Origin: Rhodopirellula europaea 6C
Lineage (GTDB): Bacteria > Planctomycetota > Planctomycetia > Pirellulales > Pirellulaceae
Length of the DNA stretch: 64,000 nt
Direction: 5' to 3'
NCBI RefSeq assembly: GCF_000338295.1
Contig: NZ_ANMO01000216.1
Coordinates: forward strand, 186,001-250,000
Under the pieces are notes generated by a model. It had not been told where the DNA came from. It made no database searches and saw only the letters and a list, made by a program, of their open reading frames with translations. This document shows, one piece after another, positions 40,501-47,976 of the stretch. The first letter of the stretch is position 1. Every line of letters begins with the position of its first letter. The position numbers and the translations under genes are program-made.

Positions 40501-41479
40501 CGAGTCCGATCGCATGATGGGAGCGGCGATAATCACGTGCGACATCGAGCAGTGTTTCGGCGTATTCGCTGGCAACGACGCCCGAGCGAAGGACGTGGTC
40601 ATCGCAAGCCTGTTCGCGTTCAACATGCAGCCGTGCGACGGCGAGCCAGACGAAAGGATTGAACCAGTAGACAGCACGGCAGATCTCGGCCAGTGATTGA
40701 GTCAGCAAATCACGCCGAACAACATGAGCCAGCTCATGAAGCAGGACTGACCTCAGGCGTTCTTGCGGCCAAGTTAAACATTCGGTCGGAAGGAGAATGA
40801 CTGGTCGAAATATTCCTGCTGCACATGGCATCGACAGATCTTCTCGGTGCAACAGCGAGACCTGTGGAGATCGGCTCGAAGCGTTTCGCTCCATCGAATC
40901 TTTGCGAATATCTGACAACAACGAGAGCACTTTTGGCTCGTCAACAGGATGCGCGTTGGAGATCCAGTTCAGCGTCCGAAATTGACGAAGCAACCAAGTT
41001 ACCAACAACACAGTGGTACCAATCAGGTACAACACAATCCACCACGAATCGCTTGCTGCGGGCGTTTGAACCAAAGGAGGCATCAGAATTGACGGTGCCG
41101 ATGCACGGTCTGGTTGATGTGCCGACTCTGCCATGGATGCGGCATCGATGACAGTCGCATCGGGCATCGCATTGGGTGACTGCTGTGGGGGCTCGCCAAC
41201 AAGAAGCGGTTCGACCATTCCGGTTGATTCAGCCAGTGCATCGGTCGAGGCTGTTGTTGCGGCCTCCGCAACGGATGTTGGCGGCAGAACAGCGACTTGA
41301 TAGCTTGGTAACAGGCATGTGAACAAAGGGATGCCGAGAGTCCCGCACAATCCGAGTGTCCAGATTCGGTGTCGAACAGCAGCGGAGGAACGGTGAAACA
41401 CCAACGCCATCGAGGTCACGATCGCCATCACGACGAATGATTTCAAAGACACGTTGAACATCCAGTCGCTGAGTGACAT
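37502..41479 (-). CDS. BlaR1-like M56 peptidase with carboxypeptidase-regulatory repeats and C-terminal thioredoxin-like domain
   Basis: A 1325-residue membrane protein. N-terminal TM helices at ~10-30 and ~40-60, another at ~145-163; zinc peptidase motif LLHELAHVVRRD with HELAH at 248-252 and the third ligand in VEREQACDDHVL (~285); a further TM (LAIGVLVTITMISGAVSVL) then leads to a ~900-residue outer region with beta-sandwich repeats of the carboxypeptidase-regulatory type (RGTVVDSQGNPVPDPQIEI, HGRVTNSEGSPIAGQKITAIG and others). The last ~140 residues look like a thioredoxin fold with the redox motif RYCGPC. The stop of the BlaI-like gene is separated by one base, so the pair is one operon. 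Expected role: sensing an outer signal and cleaving the repressor; the fused redox module is unusual. Confidence 0.87.
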   Translation of the reverse strand: MSLSDWMFNVSLKSFVVMAIVTSMALVFHRSSAAVRHRIWTLGLCGTLGIPLFTCLLPSYQVAVLPPTSVAEAATTASTDALAESTGMVEPLLVGEPPQQSPNAMPDATVIDAASMAESAHQPDRASAPSILMPPLVQTPAASDSWWIVLYLIGTTVLLVTWLLRQFRTLNWISNAHPVDEPKVLSLLSDIRKDSMERNASSRSPQVSLLHREDLSMPCAAGIFRPVILLPTECLTWPQERLRSVLLHELAHVVRRDLLTQSLAEICRAVYWFNPFVWLAVARLHVEREQACDDHVLRSGVVASEYAETLLDVARDYRRSHHAIGLAMARPNALQQRIVSLLDATRSRIAVNRSLAIGVLVTITMISGAVSVLRPSSMADEPTTVAEQTEELGVQTRGTGTSTEVLLRGTVVDSQGNPVPDPQIEISLQLVHGNKRLKPTISGNSFKTWLPASGLNWHSLNVDVRRDDTSNERAFYYVRRRELREFLKNGMNVQLQRPTGFTEIHVTEKNQPVPNANVQVQIAFGRTAREKTDRNGMAKINLYENKRLSSITAWTADHRVGGYQFSRQPVRDRNAPVHYVELSKCRDQTIRMVDEDGAGIEGVEFRMQLATPVPYVNYIGTTDQWELKTDSNGEAVLKYFPDWPEVYRYAELLSQDWFILKEATPVDDALVITLKRRVKRHRVMGSLKGDQINLAGFNVQAGTFQAETEGHSEQLFAITDSQGHFWIDVLPGATYSVHVNDSILASDYSDVLAFDPETSQVNAPELTLQEGVVAKAKLTAGKDRTPIANASVSFREKHRYEWMEDGESRKGVTGRSTWATTDEDGIATMLVLPGTVEVSVLQKDWRSSANIDVAENGENFAELHREVAESRLVTGKLVLAENADASLNDCELTIGALDGKTRDERLIRLNGVTTFSFTTAATKLGVGAVTDDERFAGVIIAEDLSQPIVVTMYPTQPLHGRVTNSEGSPIAGQKITAIGNIRDPTASQTVDPFGAVTFPSQIRLVKRIATSDADGNYVITGLPCFVTTTIYAEGQDWRLDQVYLQPGEKRPPLVSRLQSTTQSKAPRKPIALRWSTLMRDCRLGGYRPLVILSQDNAEMNQFIGDHLLNYRQNRSAAKFMTLTYHPNPADARFAATQNWTVPSENKLTAIAYDKSGTEIGRETFDASAPSSVAQASAFLSQHALEDVDMEKAWNEAFAVAKKTDRRVWVRLSGRYCGPCFTFARWLDDHSDVLSKDFVMLKLEQGTSSDNSEIVNRLTDGNHVGIPFHAMFSADGTRIIDSKGPLGNIGSVSGFEGKQHLRKMMEASCKRISPSEMQSVISSLED

Positions 41480-41480
41480 G

Positions 41481-41879
41481 TCAGTTCCCTTGCTTGCGAG
41501 CTTGGTCGATGGATTGTTGAAGTTGAGCCAATTCTTCGTCGGACAATTGGCACGCGGATTCATCTAGCAAGGCGGCGAGCATCTTGCTGGCGGAGCCTTC
41601 GAAGAACGTCGACATCAAATGCGTTAGTGCCGAACGCCCCGCTTTCTCGCGAGATCGAGTTGCCGAATAGAGATGACGAACTCCATCACGATGCCGTTGC
41701 AGGAATCCTTTTGTTTCCAGGATCCCCATCATCGTGCGAACGGAGGAGTAGCTCGGCGGGTCGTTCAGTTGCGACCTCACATCAGCGACCGAAGCCTGCC
41801 CAAGGTGATAGACGGCATCCAAAATCTGCCGTTCTCGGGCGCCTAGTTTGGGAGGTTCAGCTGGTTTCTTTTTCGCCAT
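41481..41879 (-). CDS. BlaI/MecI-family transcriptional repressor
   Basis: A 132-residue winged-helix regulator of the BlaI/MecI/CopY type. LGARERQILDAVYHLGQASVADVRSQL forms helices 1-2, PPSYSSVRTMMGILETKGFLQRHRDGVRHLYSATRS the recognition helix and wing, and the C-terminal half (LTHLMSTFFEGSASKMLAALLD... LSDEELAQLQQSIDQARKQ) the dimerisation domain. Such repressors are cleaved by the partner M56 peptidase. ATG 41879 is chosen over an upstream TTG. A palindromic candidate operator lies just upstream. The gene precedes the peptidase gene by one base. Confidence 0.93.
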   Translation of the reverse strand: MAKKKPAEPPKLGARERQILDAVYHLGQASVADVRSQLNDPPSYSSVRTMMGILETKGFLQRHRDGVRHLYSATRSREKAGRSALTHLMSTFFEGSASKMLAALLDESACQLSDEELAQLQQSIDQARKQGN

Positions 41880-41898
41880 TGCCAACGATGTACCGCAC

Positions 41899-41926
41899 GT
41901 GTTAATGAATTAACACATGTCAATGT
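41899..41926 (-). promoter_or_regulatory. Candidate BlaI operator palindromes
   Basis: A perfect 18-bp inverted repeat gtgttaat-ga-attaacac (41899-41916) overlaps a second one, acat-gtca-atgt (41915-41926), 20-47 bases upstream of the repressor start. A TTGACA box lies inside it on the minus strand (41923-41918). Palindromic A/T-rich operators containing TACA/TGTA-like ends are known for BlaI/MecI; binding here is inferred from position. Confidence 0.65.
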
Positions 41927-41957
41927 ATTGGCATGCGGTGGGCGGCGTCAAGCGTTT

Positions 41958-42518
41958 TTATTCACCCTCAAATAAATCTTGCAGGTCCAGGGTCGCGGTG
42001 GTTTGGATCGACGGAGAGGCTGAATCGCCAATTTGAAAAACTTCGCGATGGTTGTAAGCCTTGCCGTTTGGCTCACGCATCACGTGCAGTCGCTGATGCG
42101 GTACATCGACGACCCAGTACTCGGAGAGTCCTGCCTCGGCGTATAAGTCTGCTTTCTCGCCCAAGTCATACTGCAAGCTGGAATCGGCAACCTCAATCGC
42201 GAGAACAACATCACTCACTCCAGGATGTCGGTCGCGGTAACGCCTGCGATGGATCCAGAACACGTCCGGTTCGGGACGACTGCCCACTTCGGGCATGTTC
42301 ACGCCGGATTGACCGGTTACAAGAAATGCGGAGCGATCCGCCTGATCGTGAGACCAATCAAGTAAGTACATGATCAGATCCCCGTGAACCGGTCCTGCTG
42401 GATTCATCTGGCGCAACTCCCCACGAATCAATTCGATGTGCCGGTCCATGCCGACGAATGCTCCCGCAGCAATCATCCGGTCGTATTCTTCGAGTGACAA
42501 TTGCAGTGCCGTACTCAT
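41958..42518 (-). CDS. Uma2-family (DUF820) putative endonuclease
   Basis: A 186-residue member of the Uma2/DUF820 family with a PD-(D/E)XK nuclease-like fold. Family segments: LSLEEYDRMIAAGAFVGMDRHIELIRGEL, VGSRPEPDVFWIHRRRY (catalytic-type PD), DVVLAIEVADSSLQYDLGEKADLYAEAGLSEYWVVDVPHQRLHVMREP (E-V and K core). ATG 42518 is preferred because AGGAGA lies 9 bases upstream. Uma2 genes are numerous in cyanobacteria and planctomycetes and have no demonstrated substrate. No toxin-antitoxin partner or mobile-element gene is adjacent. Confidence 0.9.
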   Translation of the reverse strand: MSTALQLSLEEYDRMIAAGAFVGMDRHIELIRGELRQMNPAGPVHGDLIMYLLDWSHDQADRSAFLVTGQSGVNMPEVGSRPEPDVFWIHRRRYRDRHPGVSDVVLAIEVADSSLQYDLGEKADLYAEAGLSEYWVVDVPHQRLHVMREPNGKAYNHREVFQIGDSASPSIQTTATLDLQDLFEGE

Positions 42519-42908
42519 CTCGCTTGTTCTCCTTTGACACATCCGACAAAACCCTGCCTGCTATTGTAACGTCGAGGATGAAGCCAAGGCGGGAGTGATG
42601 CCGGACCGACGTATGCGAGCTTTCCAAGGAAGGGGAACACGCCTCACTTCTCATGCCCGGCCCTCACCTTCGCGTACGCCTGAACCGCGTCGCTCGACCT
42701 AGTATATCGCTCTCCCCAAACTTCGTTTCGGGAGAGGTATGCCATGTAGAAATCTGCCGAAAAGCGGTATCAAAAACTGCACGGCCTCTGCCACGGGCGG
42801 CGTTCTGCAGAGAATTGCCGGGGCGCTACTTTGACGGGCGGATTCGAGTTGGCCGCTTATCCGCTAAGCTATTGGAAACGAATACATGCTTCTCTTTGAA
42901 GACTCTTG
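42519..42908. other. Intergenic region, no gene seen
   Basis: About 390 bases between Uma2 (-) and the following plus-strand gene. Open frames present have no recognisable protein features, and no tRNA or repeat was found. A short T-run region (ggtcgttcgg-type) is absent; promoters for both genes are likely here. Confidence 0.4.
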
Positions 42909-43826
42909 ATGCTGCCGCACTCTGAATATGTTGAACAAGCGTACTTGTTCGATCTGCTACGACAACGCATCGCTGAGCAGACTCCGATGCAGGAGTTGCT
43001 GGAGCAGTTGCGGCACGAACTGCTTGCGACCACTCGTTTGCCGATGGCGATCGAATTCATGCTGACAGAACTGCGGCACACCGGTTTGATGGGGCCGGCG
43101 ATGGAGCGACTGTCGCATTACTTCTCGCCCTTTCAGACTTATCTGGTCAATGAGTCCGAAGAAGAAGCCGGGCGATTCACCATTCACTTGGCTTTGCAGA
43201 TCTTGCAGGCCGATGCGAAGTTGCGTTCTCAGTTCAGTGAGCAAATGGAAGCGATCGAATCGAATTCGATTCCACCCGCTCGAGCGGATTCGCATCATCG
43301 CGGACCCGCCACTCCAGAAGCAATCGTGCAGCATTGCCGTTGTGGCTTCTTCTTCTTTCAGTTTGAAACGCTTTCGCGAAATCGACTGGGGTATGACGCG
43401 GGATTGCTGGCGATGAGCAAGGATCCGGTTTACGACCAGGCTTGGTCTCAGTGGTTGCTGAATTTGCGTGCCCAAGTCGGTTTGGTCGATCTGGCTGACT
43501 TGCTGTTTTTAAGCAGCGAAGAGTATCGCCGTCGGCTGATCGAAATCGACCAAGACGTCAGTCAGAAAGGACCGTTTCTGTTTGGCGAAAAAGAAGGTCG
43601 CATCGCGCTCGCGAACCGACGCAAAGATCCGGTGTATTTGTTCGGTGCGATGCAGCGGCACTTGGGTTATCCACCAGTGCCACGCCCCGTTCGTGTGACG
43701 GAAGATCGCGACACGATCCCACAATTGCTCCGCCGAATCGAACGTTTGGAATCACGTTTGAAATTGATGGAGCAAGAGCAAAAGCAGGAACTCGACATCA
43801 GCAAGTTTTACGAGAAGCCAAGCTGA
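42909..43826 (+). CDS. Unknown cytosolic protein with C-terminal coiled coil
   Basis: A 305-residue protein not assigned to any family I know. The first ~110 residues are helical (YVEQAYLFDLLRQRIAEQTPMQELLEQLRHELLATTRLPMAIEFMLTELRHTGLMGPAMERLSHYFSPFQTYLV). The mid-part contains an odd Cys/aromatic stretch (VQHCRCGFFFFQFETLSRNRLGYDAGLLAMSKDPVYDQAW). The C-terminal ~40 residues (IPQLLRRIERLESRLKLMEQEQKQELDISKFYEKPS) form a probable coiled coil. No signal peptide or TM. ATG 42909 is used; the preceding TTG is 3 bases upstream. Monocistronic between Uma2 and an oxidoreductase. Confidence 0.78.
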   Translation: MLPHSEYVEQAYLFDLLRQRIAEQTPMQELLEQLRHELLATTRLPMAIEFMLTELRHTGLMGPAMERLSHYFSPFQTYLVNESEEEAGRFTIHLALQILQADAKLRSQFSEQMEAIESNSIPPARADSHHRGPATPEAIVQHCRCGFFFFQFETLSRNRLGYDAGLLAMSKDPVYDQAWSQWLLNLRAQVGLVDLADLLFLSSEEYRRRLIEIDQDVSQKGPFLFGEKEGRIALANRRKDPVYLFGAMQRHLGYPPVPRPVRVTEDRDTIPQLLRRIERLESRLKLMEQEQKQELDISKFYEKPS

Positions 43827-43869
43827 TCTGAAGGCAGGGGCAATTGGCTGAGGGCGATTGCCACGTGGG

Positions 43870-43910
43870 TTGCCAGCGTGAGTTGCCAGCGTGAGTTGCC
43901 AGCGTGAGTT
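43870..43910. repeat. Short 13-bp tandem repeat, three copies
   Basis: Three perfect copies of ttgccagcgtgag at 43870-43908 plus the next two bases, in the 94-bp convergent gap between the unknown protein and the oxidoreductase gene. The preceding bases (cacgtgggttgcc) partly resemble another, diverged unit. Confidence 0.85.
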
Positions 43911-43920
43911 GAGCCGATTG

Positions 43921-45042
43921 CTACAACGTGACCCAGCGGCTTTCGTCGGCATCGCTGCGACGCAGTGCGTCAAGAACTTGTTGAGTCTTGACCGCAATCT
44001 CGGATGAGCGAGCTTCGACTCGGCCATGCAAGACCTCATCAGCGAAGTGCCGGAACATTCGAGTTTCCTGTGAGTCCGCTTCACCGCTCGCGTGTTCGGT
44101 GACGCCGTGCTTGCGACTGTGCTCGCCAAAGTTCCAACGGCAATTGTCGATGATCAACTCGTGTTGGTGTGTCTCCCAACTGCATTCTGATCCGTTGAAA
44201 GGCAATACAAAATCGTTCAACGTTGCGTAGCCGCGGTTGCCCGAGAGGGTTGCGGTTTGTTGGTTGACACAAAAGAACGAACAGAAGAAGCCGGCGGTCA
44301 GTCCGTCATCAAAACGCATCTCACCTTGGAATTCGCCTGGCACGCGGCCTTCGTCCAAGCGAACCGTCGATTGGCCACTGACGGCAGTTGGCAATCGGTC
44401 GCCGGCAGCCCAGAGCGTGAACCGAATGCAGTACCAACCGAGGTCGCCGAGTGCGCCATGTGGTTCGAGATCGGCGCTGGCGCGAATGTTGGCTTCTTCG
44501 AACGAGTCATCACCGCAGAATGAGAAATGCGTTTGGATCCGCTTGAGGTCGCCAAAGGCGGCGGGGTCGGTCAGCGTGTGCTTCAGCTCAGGCAATCGGC
44601 TGGAGTGATCAAACATCACGCCGTCCATCAAGTTGACGCCCGCTTCACGACAGGCATCGGCCATTTCGATGGCGTCGTCAGCATGGACCGCGAAAGGTTT
44701 TTCGGCGATGACGTGCTTGCCCGCAGCGGCAGCGGCGAGGACCCATTTCTTGCGATAAGTCGTCGGCAACGCGATGTAAACCGCGTCAATGTCGTCGCGG
44801 TCCAGCAAGGTTTGGTAGTCACCGATGGCCTCGGGGCGAGTCAGTTCGGCCGAACCGTCTGCTCCGGTGATCACGGGAGGACATTCAAGCGAGCAATCGT
44901 GAATGAAGCCTTCGGCTCGCTGCACATCTCGACTGGCGACAGCGGTGACAACTCCATTCCCGCTCATCCGGATGGCTTTCCAATTTTTGCGGGCGATGTT
45001 CGCTGCGCCTAGGATTCCCCAGCGGCAGATTGGCTTGGTCAT
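43921..45042 (-). CDS. Gfo/Idh/MocA-family oxidoreductase
   Basis: A 373-residue NAD(P)-dependent dehydrogenase. An N-terminal Rossmann fold starts RWGILGAANIARKNWKAIRMSGNGVVTAVASRD (GxGxxA-like ILGAANIA); the family's AEKPFAVHADDAIEM with the substrate-site EKP follows, and then the C-terminal alpha/beta domain (LMDGVMFDHSSRLPELKHTL, DLGWYCIRFTLWAAGDRLP). These enzymes oxidise or reduce sugars or sugar derivatives; the substrate is not inferable. ATG 45042 is chosen because it gives MTKPICRWGILGA; an open frame extends ~106 residues upstream without similarity to the family. It lies 28 bp downstream of the phosphatase gene, so co-transcription is possible. Confidence 0.93.
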   Translation of the reverse strand: MTKPICRWGILGAANIARKNWKAIRMSGNGVVTAVASRDVQRAEGFIHDCSLECPPVITGADGSAELTRPEAIGDYQTLLDRDDIDAVYIALPTTYRKKWVLAAAAAGKHVIAEKPFAVHADDAIEMADACREAGVNLMDGVMFDHSSRLPELKHTLTDPAAFGDLKRIQTHFSFCGDDSFEEANIRASADLEPHGALGDLGWYCIRFTLWAAGDRLPTAVSGQSTVRLDEGRVPGEFQGEMRFDDGLTAGFFCSFFCVNQQTATLSGNRGYATLNDFVLPFNGSECSWETHQHELIIDNCRWNFGEHSRKHGVTEHASGEADSQETRMFRHFADEVLHGRVEARSSEIAVKTQQVLDALRRSDADESRWVTL

Positions 45043-45070
45043 ATTCGAATACGGGGTTGTTAAAAGATGT

Positions 45071-46924
45071 TCAGTGATTTTCGGACAAGTTGGCTGGCAA
45101 GGTGTCGTTGATGTCCAGCTCGTTGATCGTTTCAGATTGTTTGGAGGCTTGCGGTTCGTCTTCATCCGACTGGGCAGCGGCCGGTTGGGATCGGGGCGCA
45201 CCCGCAGCGGCGTCTTCGGTTCGTTCGATGATGACCATGCACATGTCGTCGAACTGCACCGCGCCGCCCATGTGCTCAAACGCTTGACGAACGATCTCGT
45301 TCTTGACCACTTTGGCCAGAGGTTCGTCGTCTTCGTCGGAAGGAGTCGCTTCAAGCACAATTTTACGAAGTGGATCGGTGCCCCACTCCTCTTCTTTTGC
45401 GTTGAGTGCTTCGCTGAATCCGTCGGTGTACATCAACGCCAGATCGCCGGCATGCATTGGGACGGTGGTCACCGCGTATTCCATGCCTTCATCGATCGCG
45501 ATAGGCAGTCCCGAGTCTTCGTCGCCGGGTTCGCTGATTTTGCCCGACACCGCATCGCGAACGATTGGAGGCATGTGGCCCGCGTTGACGATTTTGAGTT
45601 CGTTGGATTGAGGGTCGATCACCACCAGCAGGTAAGTCACGAAGCGTTGGACTTCGAGAGCACTCATGCGATCGTTGAGTCGTTCCACCGCGCGAGCGAG
45701 ATCGGGTTCGCTAGCGAGACAGAACCGAGTTTCAGCGGAGAGTTTGGCCATGTACATCGCTGCGGCGACACCGTGACCGACAACATCCGCGACGACGACT
45801 GCGAGACGCCCGTCCGGCAAGTCGACGTAGTCAAAGTAGTCGCCACCGATGTGGTTGGCGGCTTGGTAGAAGCTCTCCAGGTGGTACGTGGGAACCTGGG
45901 GCGCTTCCGCGGGAAGGAAGGCACGCTGCACTTCCGTCGCGAGCTTGAGATCTTGTTCGACCTCTTGTTGCCGCAGGGCTTGTTCGTGCATGCGAGCGTT
46001 GTTGATCACGACGCTGGCTTGGGCGGCGATACCGGTCAGCAGGTCGATGTCCTCGTCTCGGAATTGACCGCGACCTTGGGTGGAATCGATTTGCAACGCG
46101 CCGATGGCATTTCCGTCTTCGTCGTGAAGTGGTGCGCACATCATCGAACGGATCGAAAAGTCAGCGATTGATTCGCTGCTGTCGAACCGGCTGTCATCCA
46201 TCGCGTCGAGTGACAAGATCGTGTGACCCGTTTCCATCGTTTGGCGAATGATGGTTCGGCTGATGCGAATCGTTTCCGTGTCGTCGGTTTTGTTTCGCAG
46301 TTGGACCCAGCGCGGAACAAGTGCTCCGTCGGGTGTCTCCATGACCACAAAACCCCGGTCGGCTGATGGAAAGATTTGAAACAAACTGGACAGCACTTTG
46401 GGCAGCACATCATCGACGGAAATCGCGCCGGTCAGGTTGCTGTTGATCGCGATCAGTGCGGCCAGCTTGGCTTCCGCGGTCGCTGACATTTTCAGGCCGT
46501 CGTCGCCCGATCGGAATTCGACTTTGGGACCGGTGATCTGCTTGGCGTGAGTCTCATCGACCATCAGGATCCCAAAGTTGGATCCGTCGAAGGTCATTTC
46601 GCCACTGCCACTTCCGCTGGCAAAACCGGGGACCTCGTCGCCATGAAAGACAAGCACGACTTCGCTGATTCGGATTCGGTCTCCTTCGGAAAGCACATGC
46701 GGTCGCGAAAGGAGTTGGCCGTTGACGAACGTTCCGTTTCGGCTGCCGGCGTCTTCGACCGCGAACTCGTTCCCTTTTTTCGTGATTTTCGCGTGGTATC
46801 GACTGACCGCCCCAGCGTCGACCACGATGTCACAATCGGGATGGCGGCCCACCTGCATTTCGTCTCGGTCCAGCTGGAAGGTGCCCGAGGGATTGCCGTC
46901 GATGGTAGAAGTGAGGTGGGCCAT
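45071..46924 (-). CDS. FHA-GAF-PP2C (RsbU-type) serine phosphatase
   Basis: A 617-residue signalling protein. FHA domain at ~1-95: LTSTIDGNPSGTFQLDRDEMQVGRHPDCDIVV, AVSRYHAKITKKGNEFAVEDAGSRNGTFVNGQLL, with the phosphothreonine-binding GRH, SRYHA and NGTFVNG. A GAF domain at ~140-320 (LAALIAINSNLTGAISVDDVLP ... LHDEDGNAIGALQID) precedes a short linker helix (EQDLKLATEVQRAFLP) and a PP2C/SpoIIE-type catalytic domain (AANHIGGDYFDYVDLPDGRLAVVVADVVGHGVAAAMYM, LALMYTDGFSEA, FDDMCMVII) with the metal-binding Asp residues. The last ~55 residues are acidic and disordered. It should dephosphorylate an anti-sigma-factor antagonist or similar protein. ATG 46924 gives the FHA start; no clear RBS. Confidence 0.93.
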   Translation of the reverse strand: MAHLTSTIDGNPSGTFQLDRDEMQVGRHPDCDIVVDAGAVSRYHAKITKKGNEFAVEDAGSRNGTFVNGQLLSRPHVLSEGDRIRISEVVLVFHGDEVPGFASGSGSGEMTFDGSNFGILMVDETHAKQITGPKVEFRSGDDGLKMSATAEAKLAALIAINSNLTGAISVDDVLPKVLSSLFQIFPSADRGFVVMETPDGALVPRWVQLRNKTDDTETIRISRTIIRQTMETGHTILSLDAMDDSRFDSSESIADFSIRSMMCAPLHDEDGNAIGALQIDSTQGRGQFRDEDIDLLTGIAAQASVVINNARMHEQALRQQEVEQDLKLATEVQRAFLPAEAPQVPTYHLESFYQAANHIGGDYFDYVDLPDGRLAVVVADVVGHGVAAAMYMAKLSAETRFCLASEPDLARAVERLNDRMSALEVQRFVTYLLVVIDPQSNELKIVNAGHMPPIVRDAVSGKISEPGDEDSGLPIAIDEGMEYAVTTVPMHAGDLALMYTDGFSEALNAKEEEWGTDPLRKIVLEATPSDEDDEPLAKVVKNEIVRQAFEHMGGAVQFDDMCMVIIERTEDAAAGAPRSQPAAAQSDEDEPQASKQSETINELDINDTLPANLSENH

Positions 46925-47324
46925 GAGATGATTGAGTGGAAGGCGGGCACGGCTCGCGAAAACTCGCAATTTCACTAAAGCTGTTTTAGCGGATCAAGGA
47001 TGCAAAGGATCTTTGTCCGTCGCGACGTGCTAGTGTAGCCACTCCAACCAGAACCCAAAACGAGGTGACCCTTGCGAGGCGATCTCGGCAGGGTGATCTT
47101 GATACGGCGGAGCGGACTGTGCATTCATTCAGGCGTTCCGATGGAAGCTCGACGCCGCGACGCGATGTCCAAGTCCACCAGAGTGTGGACCACCATCAAA
47201 GACCCGTGGTTTGCTGTGGATTGCCGGCTCAACCGCAAGGGGAGCCGTGAACGTCATCGGGCCGCTGAGGTCACAGCGGATGATCGAGATGGGACGGCGG
47301 TTCACCAGAAGGGCACCAGGCCAA
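46925..47324. other. Intergenic region, no gene seen
   Basis: About 400 bases between the phosphatase gene (its upstream side) and the terminator of the next minus-strand gene. Open frames in this stretch are Arg-rich and lack features. The phosphatase promoter should be within the first 100 bases. Confidence 0.4.
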
Positions 47325-47366
47325 CGAAAAACGCCCTTCATGCGAGCGGGTTCGCATGAAGGGCGT
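47325..47366 (-). terminator. Rho-independent terminator of the HTH/receiver gene
   Basis: A perfect 15-bp stem, acgcccttcatgcga (47331-47345) with tcgcatgaagggcgt (47352-47366), loop gcgggt, is followed on the minus strand by five T's. It begins about 38 bases after the stop codon. Confidence 0.92.
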
Positions 47367-47403
47367 CGAGGCGGGGTGGCACAAAGGCCCTTCTGAGTCG
47401 GTC

Positions 47404-47976
47404 TTAGACCAACTCCTTCTTTGCTCCGACGAGGGTTCGCAAACGTTCTGCCAGCAAGTGTGCGTCGAACGGTTTTTTGAACGTTTCGTTGATGCTGCTG
47501 CGATCGAAGCTCATTGGTTGGCCATCATCTGGCAGCAACGCAATCAACACGATATCGGTGAAATCGATGTTCTTTCGCAGGTTTTGGCAAATCTGAACCG
47601 CTTCGATTTTACCGATCGAAAAGTCCACGATGATGCAGTCTGGATTGAAGCTTTCGGCTTGAATGCCGGCTTCAAATCCGCTGGCTGCAACAGCGACTTT
47701 GAACGATTTTTCGGGTGGCAATTCACGCTTCAGGTTCTCGATGAGAACTTGGTCCTGGGCGACGATCAGGCACTTTGCCATCGCTTCGTCTTCCAGGTCG
47801 CCCAAGGGCATACCATGCTCCTTCAAGAATTTAATCAAATACTCCCGCGGGATCCGCCGATCTTGCGATCCAGGAATGCGGTAGCCTTTCAAACGCCCCG
47901 AATCGAACCATTTACTAACAGTTCGTGGGGCAACTTTACAGATCTTGGCGACCTGTCCAGTTGTGAAGACCTTCAT
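47404..47976 (-). CDS. Regulator with excisionase/MerR-like HTH and degenerate receiver domain
   Basis: A 190-residue protein. Residues 1-60 are a MerR/excisionase-like winged HTH (MKVFTTGQVAKICKVAPRTVSKWFDSGRLKGYRIPGSQDRRIPREYLIKFLKEH). Residues ~75-185 resemble a response-regulator receiver domain: KCLIVAQDQVLIENLKREL, PDCIIVDFSIGKIEAV with a phospho-acceptor-like Asp, and TFKKPFDAHLLAERLRTLV with the conserved Lys-Pro. The usual acidic pair near the N-terminus is reduced to one Asp, so phosphorylation is doubtful. HTH before receiver is the reverse of the common order. ATG 47976 has GGAG 8 bases upstream; the frame is open to 48078. It has its own terminator. No kinase gene is adjacent. 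Confidence 0.87.
   Translation of the reverse strand: MKVFTTGQVAKICKVAPRTVSKWFDSGRLKGYRIPGSQDRRIPREYLIKFLKEHGMPLGDLEDEAMAKCLIVAQDQVLIENLKRELPPEKSFKVAVAASGFEAGIQAESFNPDCIIVDFSIGKIEAVQICQNLRKNIDFTDIVLIALLPDDGQPMSFDRSSINETFKKPFDAHLLAERLRTLVGAKKELV

Noticed and set aside
44903-46171. 422-residue plus-strand frame over the phosphatase
   Set aside because: Antisense shadow of the FHA-GAF-PP2C gene, composition dominated by Val/Phe/Asp/Gly.
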